From: Arthrobotrys musiformis
Taxonomy: Eukaryota > Ascomycota > Orbiliomycetes > Orbiliales > Orbiliaceae
Assembly: GCA_036971715.1 (NCBI GenBank)
Contig: JAVHJL010000004.1
Span: 620,001 to 684,000 of the forward strand
Direction of reading: 5' to 3'
DNA: 64,000 bases
This document shows, one piece after another, positions 24,002-37,196 of this stretch (position 1 is the stretch's first letter; each line of letters starts with the position of its first letter). The position numbers and the translations under genes are program-made. A model generated the notes under the pieces. It ran no database searches. It was not told the origin of the DNA and was given only the letters and a program-made list of their open reading frames with translations.

Positions 24002-27000
24002 CTTTGCAATCCTGAGAGTGATGGATAGAGGAATAGGGTACTGATATTAATATCAATAATAGAAATTAAAAGATAGTCTAGTCTGACTCAATTCTAATGC
24101 ACTGTCTGCTGTCTTTGCTGTGATCGATGTTGAATTTTCAGTGGCACCTAAGGCGCTTTTTATAATCATCGTATCTTGAGATCTCGATATGTATCCGCTA
24201 TTTCTATCCGATATCACTAATCTCCCCGAAAGCAGTTGTATTGATATATCGATACAATATCAGTCCTACTTGGAAATGATATCCCAATCGACAAATGCCA
24301 AGTAATAATGTACACGGGTTATCTCGTAAACAGGTCAGCCTTCGTGAAGTTCGAAACTGGGCACCGGATGAACTCCTTGGCATTGAATGTTGGGATTGAT
24401 TTCATTACGAGTCCGACGCTCAAGCTGTCAATCAAAAGTTGACTAGTCGCGATGTGCCATGCGGATGGGGTAGCTCGGAGCTGTAGATGGGTGTCCAATC
24501 ATGCGACTTGGCATTGACAGCCCATAAGTCTGCGACGTTATCTCTAGGTCATGGTAGCCTTAATCGCAATTATATTCTTAGCTTAGGAGAAGGCCGATAG
24601 GCGTGTGAGGCCTTTAGCTTTAATGGTTAATAATCCTGAGGTTAGAAAAGACCAGTTAAATCTCTTCGGTTATTTACTTAACCCTTCCATTTCCATGATT
24701 GGATTCTGCAAGGTCCGTTTCATCTTGCGGGGGTGTTTTTCCGATCGATCATACTGATACCCAAGAATGCCCAATGTATGTACGTATGCAAGGTTACACC
24801 GGTATTCGGGTAGGTCCTGAACAATAGTATTCTTGAGTTTTCGAAGTAACCCTGCTCCTTCCGATTGCTCCGAGATGGAGTAACTTTAGTCTTGGGTTTA
24901 AAAAAAGGCCTGCATCCTTGGTCTCGCTTACTGCGCTCGCATGAGTCCGATGATATCGATAATTGGATGAAGTTCACTTCCACCGCACAGTTATATCCCT
25001 CTTGTCACCAAGAATACGAGAGGGTACAAGAGCCACAGACTTGGCGCTCCATTTTATATGGCCATGAAATGAGAAGCATCCGCTAAGGGCTCTGTTGTTT
25101 TCTTTTCTTTTTCTTCTTTTTAATGGCTTTGCAAATTCAATCTAGGATGTATCAATACCCGGACCACGGATGTCCAAGAACCCCCACATCTGTAGTCCGT
25201 GTTGCCTGTTGTATTTTCCTGCAGAACATTCGTATAGAGCCCTGTCCCTGTCAGGATTCGAACCATTGGGCATCATCGCGAGTTGATGACCCGATTGGTT
25301 TTTGATGTTACAGCGCCTGGTTCGGATTCTCCTCTCGGCGTGACCCAAAGTTACCTTGAGGGTTCTGGATCTCGTAATCGAGCCACCGATTTTTTTTTTG
25401 CAATTTTGTCAAACGAGTGAGTTACCTAAGACTTACTATAGTATGCAGCTTTATACTCAAGTACAAGTTTCTATAGCTTTTAGTCTTATTATATTAGATG
25501 CTCTACATTAACCTGTATTGATAACTATTATAATAATTTATAGCTCGCCTGGCCAGCTGGAGTCTTAGGATCTCACGCAAGTATATATCATCTTAAGTCC
25601 CGTGTTATCCATCACCGGCCTATTCACATATAAGCTGACAAGGAACGATAGATTTTCATATCCAATGGAAATCCGGATCTATCTACCATGCTGTCACTGA
25701 TTAGTTTGTTCGTAGAATCTCTGTTTTCTCCACCTTTGCCGTCGCATTTTACCCTGTTTCTCTCGCTTAAACGGGCACTAAAGGAAAAACCTAATCCCTT
25801 GAATACGAGCTCCCGTTCCGCTGTTAGCTAAGATAACGGGCCGCCCTTTTAAATCATATTAATCATCTTCAATTCTCTTCCGTGGTGGAGTTCTTCTTTT
25901 TTACTTCCCCGAGACAAATTCGACAAAAGAAGACCGAACACGAGGTCGCGAGTGGGGTTTGAAGTCAATACGGGTCTGAATGGGTATCATTCTTTTTACC
26001 CGGTGATTCTTTTTTGTCCCCATCGAATAGGATGTCGTAGCGTTTTCATAATGTTTCGTTTTTGTAGTCGCTTGGACCCGATAGGTTTCATCTTGTTTCT
26101 TTTATTATTTTAGATGTTATAAAAGGATAGTCGATTGGGGGCTCCGAGTGGGCTTGAAGAAGCTCGAGCCATCTGATTGTCGTATCATGGAGATTTATTA
26201 TTAGATAAGGCAAGAACCCGGAAATCGCCCAACAACAATGTGATTGAAGAGATTACTCATCACTTAATGGAGGAGAGGAGGAGGAGTATGTAATAATATA
26301 GAGCTACTATAGAACCCATTGCTAGCAAAAATTTAAAATATCTAGATTATTCGTTGGGTGGCATGCGATTCCACGTGGGCGTTTGCTGCACATAGTACTG
26401 GTCTTCGTTATCGCTTCAAAGTTAACTTGTAGAAGATGGTTTCCCGTGCGCGTATATGCACAGTCGGTGTTTAGGTAGTATTTGTAGTCCTCTGCAGGAT
26501 TGAATATGTATACATATAGTGAGGGCGTCTCAACAGATATTCGGCGCTTCCAACCCTTTCAATTTTTGGTTCTTGATGCTCCGTTATCTATCCGGATGTT
26601 CATTTGAGAGTTTGGCTATCTTGTAGAAATACTAAGCTAGAAATTCCAGAATTTCTAATTTAGATGCTGGACACAGTTTTATATATATATAGGTGAAGAT
26701 AGCATTGTATTGGTATCAGTGTGGCTAATAAATATTACATACCCTATTATATTGACTCTAACGATATTATAATTATAAATGAGACTCATTACAAATATTT
26801 TTCAACTGAGTTTCTCCGGTACTTCAGACTTGACGGACCGCGCTTGCTGCCAGCCAAAATCTAAGAGAGACTCTCCTAATTAATAACCCCCTTCATACTC
26901 ATCCCACTCACTCCTCTTCTTCTAGTTGTTTGCCTGAAGAACTATTTTCCGATACCGGATTTATACTGTCTCCCATGTCTATCCAACCGAATGGCCGTTC

Positions 27001-27003
27001 ATT
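24002..27003. other. Intergenic; promoter of the con-13-like gene, then AT-rich DNA
   Basis: No supported gene. A minus-strand stretch around 25245-25265 resembles the internal B-box of a tRNA gene but no complete tRNA fold can be drawn. The part 26200-26800 is AT-rich with a TA repeat near 26681-26690. Confidence 0.5.
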
Positions 27004-28475
27004 TTACAATGACCTCGTCCCGTACCCAGACCGCACGCCTCCTTTGGGACGTCTGGGACTGAGACCAGACTGCACTGATGATCCTACTCCTCCCTCTTCT
27101 TTCGGGTCTACATAATCACAATATCCCCGGGTATCCCCAATATTACTCATTTTCAAATTTTCACCTGTATACCCACACTCCTTCAGCCTCCAGGTATCCC
27201 ACAAACAAGCGGTGATATCCAGTACCCCCGTTTTTGGGTTCCGGAGGGGGACATGCTCCCCATCTCGTCGGCGAGGGCATTTATCTCCGCCAGTGTAGTT
27301 CCAAATCCAGGGGTTTGAATCAAAGAAAAAAGCGGAATCTCCGTTCCAAAAGGCGTCAGGTGAATACGATTGGTTCGTTGGTTTAAATATTTCTTCGATT
27401 CTTGCTCGGGAGTTTTGGCTGTAGCCTCCATCGATCCAGGTTAAGATGTTATCGGGGAATTCGGCCCTTAATATTAGGTATACTTTTTATATATGCAAAT
27501 TAGCAAAAGTATTCGGAGTATCTTGATTAAATGAAGAGTGCAAAAGAAGAGGATGGGGAGGCCTGGACCGCTGGCTATCGTGTTATAGAACTGATGAAAC
27601 TTACGAATAGAGCTGCTTCTAAGGTTAGATATACGCATACATGTATCAAGATCCTCCATACCATACCAATTGTGACCCTGATCACGGCCCCCACCCTGCT
27701 CGATCCGACGCACTAAAAAATCACAGACAGCTCGAACATCCATCACTCCGAAAAGACCCCACGACTCCGCTATGGTGTTGGCGATGGGTGCGTACGGCTG
27801 GTAAATCTGTGACATCTGCAATCCCACAAAGGACCTATACAATCCTCGGATTATTCTCTCCTCTTCATCCGGGGTGGCCAAAAAGTACACATCCGGCTCG
27901 TTTCTGATTCTTTGTTTTTCAAGCGGGTCAGGCGTCAAAAATTCCAATTCTTGTTTAACGAATCTTTGGAAGACGCCGCATATAACTTTGTGGTAGCTTA
28001 CGGCGGCTTGTTTTTCGTCTGTCTGTAGATGGGGGTATCCGTTGTAAGGTTCGAATTCGGTGGTATCCTCTTTTGTGGCTCTGCTTGAAGACAGCTGCCT
28101 TACAAAGGCGAGGAATTCAGCGGTCTCGGGGATGATATACAGCCAGTTATTACGGGTTATGGTCTGGGGACCCTCAAGTGCAGGAACAGGGTCGGGGTAT
28201 GCAACATATTCATATGCGGGTTTCAAAGGCACAGCCGATGTGTTTTTGAGATTATGCGATTGGGGAGCATACCGCGCGAGCCAAGTAGATTCTCGTGCGT
28301 ATTTTCCCAGAGCTTCATCGAGATAGACAGGCGATTCGATGAGTGATTGGTATGTTGTGAACACCGTTTGATAGCTTGGGCATGCTCGGCATAGCGACTT
28401 TAGGCTGCGAACGGTGGAGAGAGAGGTTAGGATTATGAATTTGACGTCTACCGGGAGGGAGTCTAGTGTTGGCAT
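27004..28475 (-). CDS. F-box-like protein
   Basis: Exons 28475-27605 and 27482-27004 with a 122-nt intron (donor ATTC/GTAAGT, acceptor AAAAAG) give 449 residues. The N-terminus MPTLDSLPVDVKFIILTSLS followed by SLKSLCRACPSYQTVF is a typical fungal F-box (about residues 4-40), the module that binds Skp1 in SCF ubiquitin ligases. The rest has no recognisable substrate-binding repeats, as is usual for fungal F-box proteins; it is rich in aromatic residues (e.g. NILTWIDGGY, FFFDSNPWIWNY) in exon 2. The acceptor was chosen because it alone keeps the frame into YLILRAEFPDN. The substrate is unknown. Confidence 0.72.
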
Positions 28476-29510
28476 GTTGCAATTTTCGAGCCCGTATCAC
28501 ACGGCGGGACTAGGTTAGGTTTATCAGAGGTGAGGGTGCTGGCGCAAGTGAGACAATAGGTTTATACGTATATAGTTTCGATGGCGACATGAGGTTTAAA
28601 TGCAATGGTATTGCGGAGTTCGGTTTACAGTACCGTGATATTTCGGATTTTGTGAATAAGAATAGTTTCGTACTTGGATTGAACTTAGGGCCTCAGGTGC
28701 CTCTGTGGTATCTTAAATATTAAATAGATTCTGTAGCTCGTCGATCGATCGCGACCAATGATCATATGAGCCAATTACGACCTCATAGCGCTCTACTAAG
28801 CTCGGGCTTGAAAATATAAATGCCGCCTGCGCCCGTATATCAATTGAGGACTATACGTAATTTATATGTGGCGCACGCGTCTCTCGATCTACGCTTAGAA
28901 GTTCATCAGTTGAATTGAAGACAAATGTTGCTCGCGTGCTATGCGCTATTATATCGATATGAGCCATATGTCCGGTGATGCAACCTCAATTTGTCAAGTG
29001 CGCTTAATTCCACGAGGCACGTTTCTTAAAGCTGCGTATGAAATCTGTCGTCCTCAATTATTGACGGTTGCTAACTCTGCATTGTTGTTCAAATTTCATA
29101 ACTTCATTTGGATTTGACCTATCTAGCACCGTAGTGGCCTGCGTGCGAGACAACCTAGCTAGGCAAAATTTCTATCTACACCCAATATCCCGGACGCCAT
29201 TCTGAAAACCAAAAACCAGTGCATGAAAAAAACAAAATACAACTCTTTAACCAAGAAAAGGAAGACGAATCGATCGATCTAGCCAAGAAGAGCGAGCAAA
29301 GCGTCAAAAAGTCTATCCTTCTATCATACGACATCCTATAACCAGTAGAGAGCCGTAAAGAATTCTAAAACTGTAGAAGCTTGAAGAAAAGCCTTCCTAA
29401 TGAATAGGAAGAGAGAGAAAACCGATCGACCCGATATCCCGAAATGCACGGTTTTAGTATACCCATAAAGAGAAAAATAGATGAGAAGAGGGTGGGGGCG
29501 AAAACGGGAT
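28476..29510. other. Intergenic between the F-box and arabinitol dehydrogenase genes
   Basis: About 1 kb with no open frame of interest; it should contain the F-box gene promoter and the 3' UTR of the dehydrogenase gene. Confidence 0.5.
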
Positions 29511-30981
29511 TTAAATGGTGGCATCGTCGAAAACAATAGCGGCCTTGATTGCACTCTTGTTCTTCATGGACTCGAGACATTCTTCCCATTGTTCGAGTTT
29601 GAAGACCTTGTTGACGATTCCCTTGACCTTGACCTTGCCAGAGTCCTACAAGTAGAGTATTAGCATCGGAATATCTTAATACCATTGTTTTTCTTTGGGA
29701 ACCTACCAAGTAACTGATGGCTGCTGGGAACATGTAAGTTTCCGAAAAGCTTCCAATGATGGTCAATTCGTCACCGAAGATCTTGGAAGGCGACCAGGTA
29801 ACTCTCGCGGCATTAGAGTAGACACCATAGACCACCAATTTACCTCCACGGCGGACGTAATTAATCGATTCTTCGAGGATAGCAGGAGAACCGGTAGCCT
29901 CAACGACGATGTCAAATCCGTAGGGGTTGTCCAACTTCAATTTTTCCAGTTGCTTGGCGCTTTCGGCCTTATCTCGAGAGAGATCAATGTATTCATCTGC
30001 AGCTTCAACTTCGCGGGCGAGGTCCATTTTAAGACCCTTAGGCGCAGCCATGACGACGTGGCAACCGCCGTTTTGTCGAAGCATCTGTGAAAGCACGAGA
30101 CCCGTAGGACCGGCACCGAACATCAGAACCGACGAGCCGAGCTTGGGAGCAATCTTCTCAAGACCATGTGCGGCGCACGAAGCGGGTTCGAGGAGTGTAG
30201 CGTCAACGTCGGTGAGATTCTTAATTTTGAAGACCTTGCCAACTGGGTAAGCGCAGTACTCGGCAAATCCACCGTCCACTATATTATAAAGCAGTCAGGT
30301 CAGATACATTTCACACTATAGTACTACTATGAGAGAAATATTTCGGGAATACGTACTTGTTACACCATGGGCATTGAAGTTCTCACACAGCAAAAGCTGT
30401 CCTCGGCGGCAGTAGAAGCACTCGTTACATAGTTCCGAGTTGTCGGCAACGACCCGCTCGCCGACTTTGAAGCCCTTGACGTCCTTGCCAATGGCCGCAA
30501 CAACGCCAACTGTTTCATGGCCGGGGATGAGGGGGAACTTGGCGATAAATTCGCCTTCGTGGATGTGCAAGTCTGTTCCACAGACACCACAAGCTCTAAC
30601 TTTGATCTAAATATGGTAATAGGATAATATGAGTAATTGCACTCGATTTGAGCATGATGTAACTGTAGAGAGAAGTGTATATACCAATACGTCACCATCT
30701 CTGACTGTGGGCAGTGGGACTTCGACGATTCCGAATTTTTCTGGCTTCTCGTATCTAATAGAGCCGGTTCAGTTAGCACCAAGTCCAAGTGAAGTTTACC
30801 ACACAGCTCAACGTCGTCCCAACACCAGAAACTCTATCCTCTTCATGCTCCAGACACAACTACAATTCGAGACGACAAAGTACATAACCACCGTGCTCTT
30901 GATATCACATATAACAGTTCAATGGAACGAACAAGGAAAATCATACCTGAGAGCTTTCATAGTTTGTGGAAGAGCCGTCAT
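29511..30981 (-). CDS. Zinc-dependent D-arabinitol (sugar-alcohol) dehydrogenase
   Basis: Five exons: 30981-30947, 30754-30685, 30606-30357, 30278-29707 and 29645-29511, giving 353 residues, the usual length of this MDR family. Catalytic-zinc ligands are visible as Cys44 in GVCGTD and His65-Glu66 in PGHE; a structural zinc site has Cys95, 98, 101 and 109 (CNECFYC, then LLLC). The Rossmann glycine motif is FGAGPTG (172-178). The C-terminus DSGKVKVKGIVNKVF and the short length match fungal D-arabinitol dehydrogenases better than sorbitol or alcohol dehydrogenases. The enzyme would interconvert D-arabinitol and a ketopentose (D-xylulose or D-ribulose) with NAD(P)+ in the cytosol, a route used for carbon storage and stress tolerance. 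Exact substrate and cofactor cannot be fixed from sequence alone. Confidence 0.88.
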
Positions 30982-32941
30982 GTTTGCGGATTTAAAAATG
31001 TATGACGAGAAAAAGAGGTATGTAGAATAAATATTATGTTTTTGTTTGAGTTTTGACTGATAAAATATGGTCTTTGACTCGCGGATAGACAAGATGCCAG
31101 CAAAACCGTATCTCTGATAAGACCAAGCTGATAATATGTTGACAGAATGGAATTGTGGGGAAGAAGAGGGGAGAGGAGAAGATATTAATTGTGGATTCAG
31201 CAGGAAAGGATTGGGGACCCCTCTGGCCTTTATAGCTCAATGAGCGCAACTAAGCTCCGAGATCAACTTTCTTTTCGAATTTTCGGCCGGCCGAATGCTC
31301 AACTTTTCTTTTTGCAGTTGCCTTGCCTTGCCGACAGAGTTTCTTCTTGCTTCAGATTCCAAAGCAATTTAGCTGGCATATCGAGCATCATGTCTGGGAT
31401 CCAACTGCAGGGTTACCAACTAACGGGTAGCTGCCCGGAGAGCTATTATGCCATATGGCCATGCTACCATACTACGGAAAAACGGACACAGGCTTGATTG
31501 GCCACTGCACTACATAGTCGGCTGCAAGGGTCGTGACAGCTCAAACAGGTCCAACATTTTGCACTAAACCTGCGACAGCGTCGACGAATCATCCAGGAGT
31601 TCGGGTTCGGCTTGCTGGAAGCGGAAATGATGGGTGGATATCACAAGCTTGCTTTCTTGTTTAGGTCCATCGTCAACCTCCTCGTCAGTTATCGTGAACA
31701 TGGCGCCGAGATGCAACGTTGGCAATCAAGCTGTACACTCAGAGCTCTTGTTTTCTTTTCCAATCTACCCCCCGCCTGCGTATGGAATATGGGAATTAGA
31801 ATGATATATCGATACCTCATCGACTGTCTACGGGGAAAGACTCGAATTCAAAAGATACAATCAATTTCTGCAGATCTGTTTGCCTTCGACTGGTTCAAAA
31901 ACGATTCACCAACAGCCACCTTTGTTTTGCAAAGATTTTTATCCGTGAAATAATGGAAGTGATACGATAAGATCCGAGTCTTTCGTTTGGTTTCTGACCT
32001 CGGGAAATTCCCCGAGAATTTAGCATATCGAAAGCGTATCAGCGATTGTGGGACCCCTGTCGATAACTGCGTATGCCAAGCCGTCTAATGTCCAGCTCGG
32101 AATCCGATGAGGCATATGGACGAGAAAAAACACTGTGGTTGTCTGAGGTTGGAGCGGGTTCTGATACAAGGGACATGCCATTGGAAGACTAGTCTTGTGG
32201 GTGGGTGTGGGGGCCATCTCTTGGTCTTGATCTTGGATCTGACTCGGGTCTGCAAGTTCGCGAGACAAGATATCATGTATGTCGTCGACAGGATACGGGG
32301 ATTGGATGTTAGAAGGGCCAATACTGGTGAAGCTGCCATGTTACATCTTCAGGCCGGTCTATACGTGGTGCTGGAATTCCTGGAGTCTTTCAAATCGTCG
32401 TCTGAGAACAAATTGGAGAGATTGCAATGCAACCGTCGAGCAGTTCCTGTAACTCACGTTGACCGTTTCACGATGCACCAGACCCCGGTCCTTGGATGTT
32501 GGACGAATGCACGATGATGTCAGGCATTGGCATCCTGGCCTTCCGAACTCCGTTCTTGTGCATTCTCGCAATCAATCGACCTTTCCTCGGACGCGAACTC
32601 GGGGATCAACGGCCTTACGACTCCTTTCGACTCCTTTGGTAATTGAAGCTGTCTTGGCCTCCACAGGGTCCTCTTGTCCTTGTTCAGTGTCCTGAATATC
32701 GTCGTCGTCGTCTTTTTTTTTTTTTTTTTTTTTTCTCCCCCGTGTTCTTTCTATAGCTAGGTTCGAATTGTCCGTTTGCCGTGTCCGACCAAGCCCGAAT
32801 GGCGCCAAGCCTCGGCAGCGGCATCGTCCCAAAACACCAAAACCTTTTGTCGTGATGCCGCATCAACGCGCAAGAATCCATGCACGAACCAGAAACGGAT
32901 CGAAACATGAATTGAAATGAACATCGACCAGTCCCTTCCCA
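30982..32941. other. Intergenic; divergent promoters of the dehydrogenase and cyclin genes
   Basis: About 2 kb with no supported gene. A 22-nt poly-T tract at 32713-32734 sits about 210 bp upstream of the cyclin start codon. Confidence 0.5.
32713..32734. repeat. Poly-T tract, 22 nt, upstream of the cyclin gene
   Basis: Preceded by (GTC)n. Poly(dA:dT) tracts in fungal promoters commonly exclude nucleosomes; that role here is inference. Confidence 0.8.
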
Positions 32942-34049
32942 ATGGCGACCCATCGTGAGGACGGCTTCTCCACCACCAGTCGCTCACACGACGATGTGAC
33001 AACCACTCCGAGCGCCTCTAGCAGCGGCCGTCGTCCTAGGGCCCGGGCATCTCTTCAGAGCAAGGATGCTATCTCCTTCATGGCCTTGCTGGCCGACATC
33101 ATGCGATTGTACGTCAATAACTCCAGGAAACACACGGGCACCATGCAATACAATATGCATAATGCGTGTGTGTGCGATTGTTCATATCATTTTCATGCTA
33201 ATATGCCAATAGACAGGAACAGACCCTGGCCATGTCGTACCTTTACCTCCACAAATACCGCAAATTCATCCGCGACTCCAAGAATCGCCCCGATCCCGTC
33301 CCGGACTTCCTGGACCCTCATGTGCGAATTTGTCCTCTACCTGCATGCATATGCACCTTAACCAGAGAGAATCTCAAAACTAACCTACTGGAATAAAAAC
33401 CGGGCAGACCTTAGCTCTCACCACTCTCTCACTTTCAACCAAATCCACCGAATCCCCCCGTCGTCTCCGGGCACTAATCACACCAGCATACTCGATCCTG
33501 CACCCGAATCTGCCCCCCATTGAAGTCCCTTCCCACAAATACGACACCCTCCGTGGTACAATAGTCACAGCGGAGCTCCACCTGCTTAGAATCCTCAAAT
33601 TCGAACTGCGACACCCAATCCCGCATGATTACATCTCCAGGGTTCTAGATAAATCCCTCTCCATCATCCCCGGCGAGGACTTTGATCGACAGAATGACGA
33701 AAGGAAGGAGGAAGATGGGATCGTGAAGATTGAGGATACATTCTTGGGAAGACAGTGTATGGGACTTGCGACGAGATGTTTGGCAGAGTACTCTATCGCT
33801 ACGTTTTACGATGCTAGAACCATCGCGTGTGGCGTTGTGGCGGTAGTGTTGGAGGGTACTGGGATTCTGAGGACCGAGAGTCAGGATGCGTGGGTTAGGA
33901 GAGTTGGCGGTGGGAATGTGGAGATTGAGGATTATAGGGATGTTATCAAAGAAGTCACGATAGTTTACGAAGGAGGCGTGGGTGTTACGGTGCAAGAGAT
34001 CTCGGTGCAGGAAGGGGGGGATTTAGCAATTAAAGGTGTTATAGAGTAA
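32942..34049 (+). CDS. Cyclin-like protein
   Basis: Exons 32942-33108, 33213-33321 and 33408-34049 (introns 104 and 86 nt, the second with ACTAACC branch) give 305 residues. A single cyclin box is visible: DAISFMALLADIMRL at its start, then LQEQTLAMSYLYLHKYRKFI, TLALTTLSLSTKSTESPRRL, and AELHLLRILKFELRHPIPHDY. The STKSTESPRRLR and LLRILKFELRHPIPHD phrases are typical of transcription-type cyclins, resembling cyclin Q/FAM58-like and L-type members. The partner would be a cyclin-dependent kinase. The first 35 residues are Ser/Thr/Arg-rich. It is convergent with TIM13, whose coding region ends 346 bp downstream. Confidence 0.8.
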
Positions 34050-34394
34050 TTGTTTACAGGCATTTAAAGCGCATACATTTGAGCTTGCTTGATAAATACC
34101 CCTTCGAGCTTCTTTCTTTTCGAGTTTTGCCCGATGTGATCGTCTGATGAGGCTTAAATGATGCACATTGCACTATTATACAGAAATTTACACTCTAGAT
34201 TCTAGAATATATGTACAGAGACCCAACCCCACTCCACAAATCCCGGTCTCGAGGATCAAAACCCCTCACCCAGCAGCATCAAAAGTGTGAAGATTCTGCC
34301 TAAATAGCCACCTAGACATGAGTAACCAGCTACCAAGTAACTTCGACATGTTCGATATCTCTAAGAGTAGCGTAGTCGTAGATATAAAGGCGGT

Positions 34395-34954
34395 TTATAT
34401 ATCCTTCGCCTGTATCCTCTCAATGTACTTTCTCGACACGGTGTTCCAGGCGGACATGTACTTCTCCATGCACTGGTTTATGCAGGTCTATAAAACATCC
34501 CTCAGGAGTTAGCAATAAGTCCTCTGGGAGTCTGCAAACTGCGTGTAATATAAAAAAACGTACCGTCTCGCCGCTGGTCAATGTGCTTCCGGGCTTTGGA
34601 ACGCACTTTTCGAAGCAGTTGTCTGTTACTTTCTATTCCACCGGCAAAACAATGAAATTAGTTCCGTATACCATCTTGATAGCTATAGAGGAGGGGAAGA
34701 ATGGTAGGACCTACATCGATCAAAGCTCTAGCTTGCTCAACCGCAGCTTCTGTTCTAATCTTTTAATACCACCAAATATAAACGTTAACCACAATTTCAT
34801 ATCCCAAGTAATTTTCACTTTTGCTTTCCATCCTTTTCGTCCGTATTTATAGCTCCGGCGTAGCTTTTGGTGTTTCTGTTGGACCAACCTTATCCATCCA
34901 TGCCTGCTTCTTCGACTGCTGGTTTACACCCAGGGTATTTGTGAAGGAGTCCAT
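34395..34954 (-). CDS. tim13: Mitochondrial small Tim chaperone TIM13
   Basis: Four tiny exons, 34954-34889, 34759-34715, 34632-34564 and 34487-34395, all joining in phase 0, give 90 residues. The twin CX3C motifs of the small Tim family are present: CFEKC (Cys43, Cys47) and CINQC (Cys62, Cys66), which form two intramolecular disulfides. The context DNCFEKC and QCMEKYMSAWNTVSRKYIERIQ matches Tim13 rather than Tim8, 9 or 10. Tim8-Tim13 hexamers in the intermembrane space escort hydrophobic precursors to the inner membrane, and imported small Tims are oxidised by Mia40. The last intron has a GCTAAC branch. Exons are so short that frame-based gene finding easily misses this gene. Confidence 0.9.
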
Positions 34955-37196
34955 CGTGATCGTTATTCCAAAACCTCTCTCGTGGGAATCGTCAAAGTGT
35001 TTATCGGGAGAATCGACTTCTCTTTTCGTAAGCTGTTTAATAACGAAGGAAACGACCGTATTATAGTCCGTATGAGCCGGCTTTTTCGGAGTGTCGAGGG
35101 AGTTTACTTTTCGACGGCTTTCGAAGGTGGCGGATGCAATGCGGAAAATTAAACTGGGGAAAAAAAAAGTTGCTTAGCTGCGAAAGCTCGACCTGCTTTC
35201 GGTCCAAAAATTTGGTATGGTGTCACGTGAACTGGTTGATTGTTGGGAAATACCACGCATGCAACACGCGGACACGTGAGGTCACCGGTATTGCATTGCA
35301 TCGGCGGGACGTCGAAGTAGCTTGGATACATCATACAGCAGTATAGTGATATTGTATGCCCCATTCAATTCTCTTATTTATCTGTATCTTGATGCTTGAA
35401 TCGATCCCCCAATTCCCTGATTTGCTCTATTTACTCGTTCAATAATGAAAGCTACGACAAATCGATAGGTTACAATCCAGTACTATCGATAAACTAAGGG
35501 GTTGGAGTGTATGTTCCCCTGGTATTCAATTGAGCCCAGACCCGTTGAATATTCGAATATCCACTCCCCAGTTAGATGGATAAACTCCCGGTGTTACCTT
35601 GTTTTTCTGTAAATATGTCAATAGAAGCTTCTGTCGCAACGAGATAACTCTGCGATATAACCCTCGGCTCCTGGCTGGCACCCCTTTCAGTTGCTAATTT
35701 AGCCCATAGAGCTCGAGGTCGGGGGGTATACGTATACATAGAAAACCAATCCAGATGCTGCAATAATTTACTACTTAAGAGCTTATTGAAATAAACCCAG
35801 GCTATATCCAATGCATGGATCACTATTCTAGGTGCCTTGTATCCGAGTAATTACGAATCGTGGCGATAGAATTCATCGATGCAGTCGCCTTGCCTCCATA
35901 TCCACCCACAGGCACAGCCTACAGTATCATCATGTCTATCGTAGATCTGGGTATCTAATTCGCCAATGGGGCATATCTATACCCGCGGCCGCGGCCGCCC
36001 GCAGAAAATCTGCATGTATATCCATATCCGATACAATATATACAAAGCCTAGCCCCATTCACGCCCTTCTATTGTTCCGGAGAACCCCGAAAAAAGGATG
36101 ACACTACCTTCATGTACGTGCGGCAAACCTGATGATCAGGTCCAACCTGCACCTGGGTACGAAACAACCCTACATCAGCGCCGGGAAATATTCCTAATGG
36201 TAGCACACATGTCAGTAGCTAGCTACGTAGCGGTGCGGGGGAATGTTTGAACCACTCGCATGTGAAAGTAATATCCCACGTCCCACCGTGCTAACGCGTT
36301 AACGGGCCATGGCGCCACTTAAAATTCAATCAGCCCTTTTACAGTACCTCCATCGATATCGGTACTTAGAGACCCAAATCATGTCACCCGTGGAATAAAC
36401 CATACGGGTTTTCACGGGCTGTCTCGAAACCGACGGTATATAAATATTAGACATTAGCCTTTTAGTAGTACGAAACAAACTACGTGTCCGCGTGCCGCAT
36501 AGTTAATTCCTCACTATAGGTTGCGTGATTCTAAAACTAAGCTTTCCCCGCAAAGGTGTGCCGTTATGCCACACCATAGCTGTACAAAACGGATGCTGAG
36601 CTATAGCTATAGCCCTACCCTTTCGACAGAGTAGACTCTAGTATTAGCACTACGGGTATAAAAATTTAAAAGCTAAGGCACGTATGACGGCATGTCTCAA
36701 CGTTACAACCTTATATCTCGACTGAGGACTTTCACGTGAGAACCAGCTTTTGAGATTTTTTAAAAATCTGTATACAAGACTTCTCCGACCGCGTGTATAC
36801 ATGTACCGCTTCAACCTCGACTGAGGTATTCAATGCACCAGGCAATTTTCCATAAAGGGTAATAATAAAAAGGAACAATGCTTTGCTAAAAGTGATCACG
36901 GTTTGTAAGAGGAGAAAAGAATAGAAGTGGGGATAAGACCGAATGAGCAGAGAGTTTACCAAAAGGAAATAAATGCGACGGTATACAATTCGCTTTAAGA
37001 AAGGAAACAAGAAAAAGAAAGGTAATTAAGAGAAAAAAAAGGTAACAGTAAGGCACACCGGAAGAAACCCCTCGCTATACGAAAAAAGAACAAGAACGAA
37101 TGCATGCAAAGTATCCCCACCATTTCAATACACCCCTCATCCAGTCATAATGTATCGCCATCATCAATCGCAACTTTTTTGCAAAAAAAAAAAGAC
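34955..37196. other. Intergenic, no supported gene
   Basis: About 2.2 kb. A short GC burst with overlapping NotI-like sites (GCGGCCGCGGCCGC) is at 35985-35998; the flanks are AT-rich with TATA-containing palindromes (e.g. GCTATAGCTATAGC near 36600). Nothing resembles a gene. Confidence 0.5.

Noticed and set aside
25240..25345. Minus-strand tRNA-like B-box (GGTTCGAATCC) with a nearby hairpin
   Set aside because: No acceptor stem pairs with the 3' side, the anticodon loop cannot be placed sensibly and the A-box is missing.
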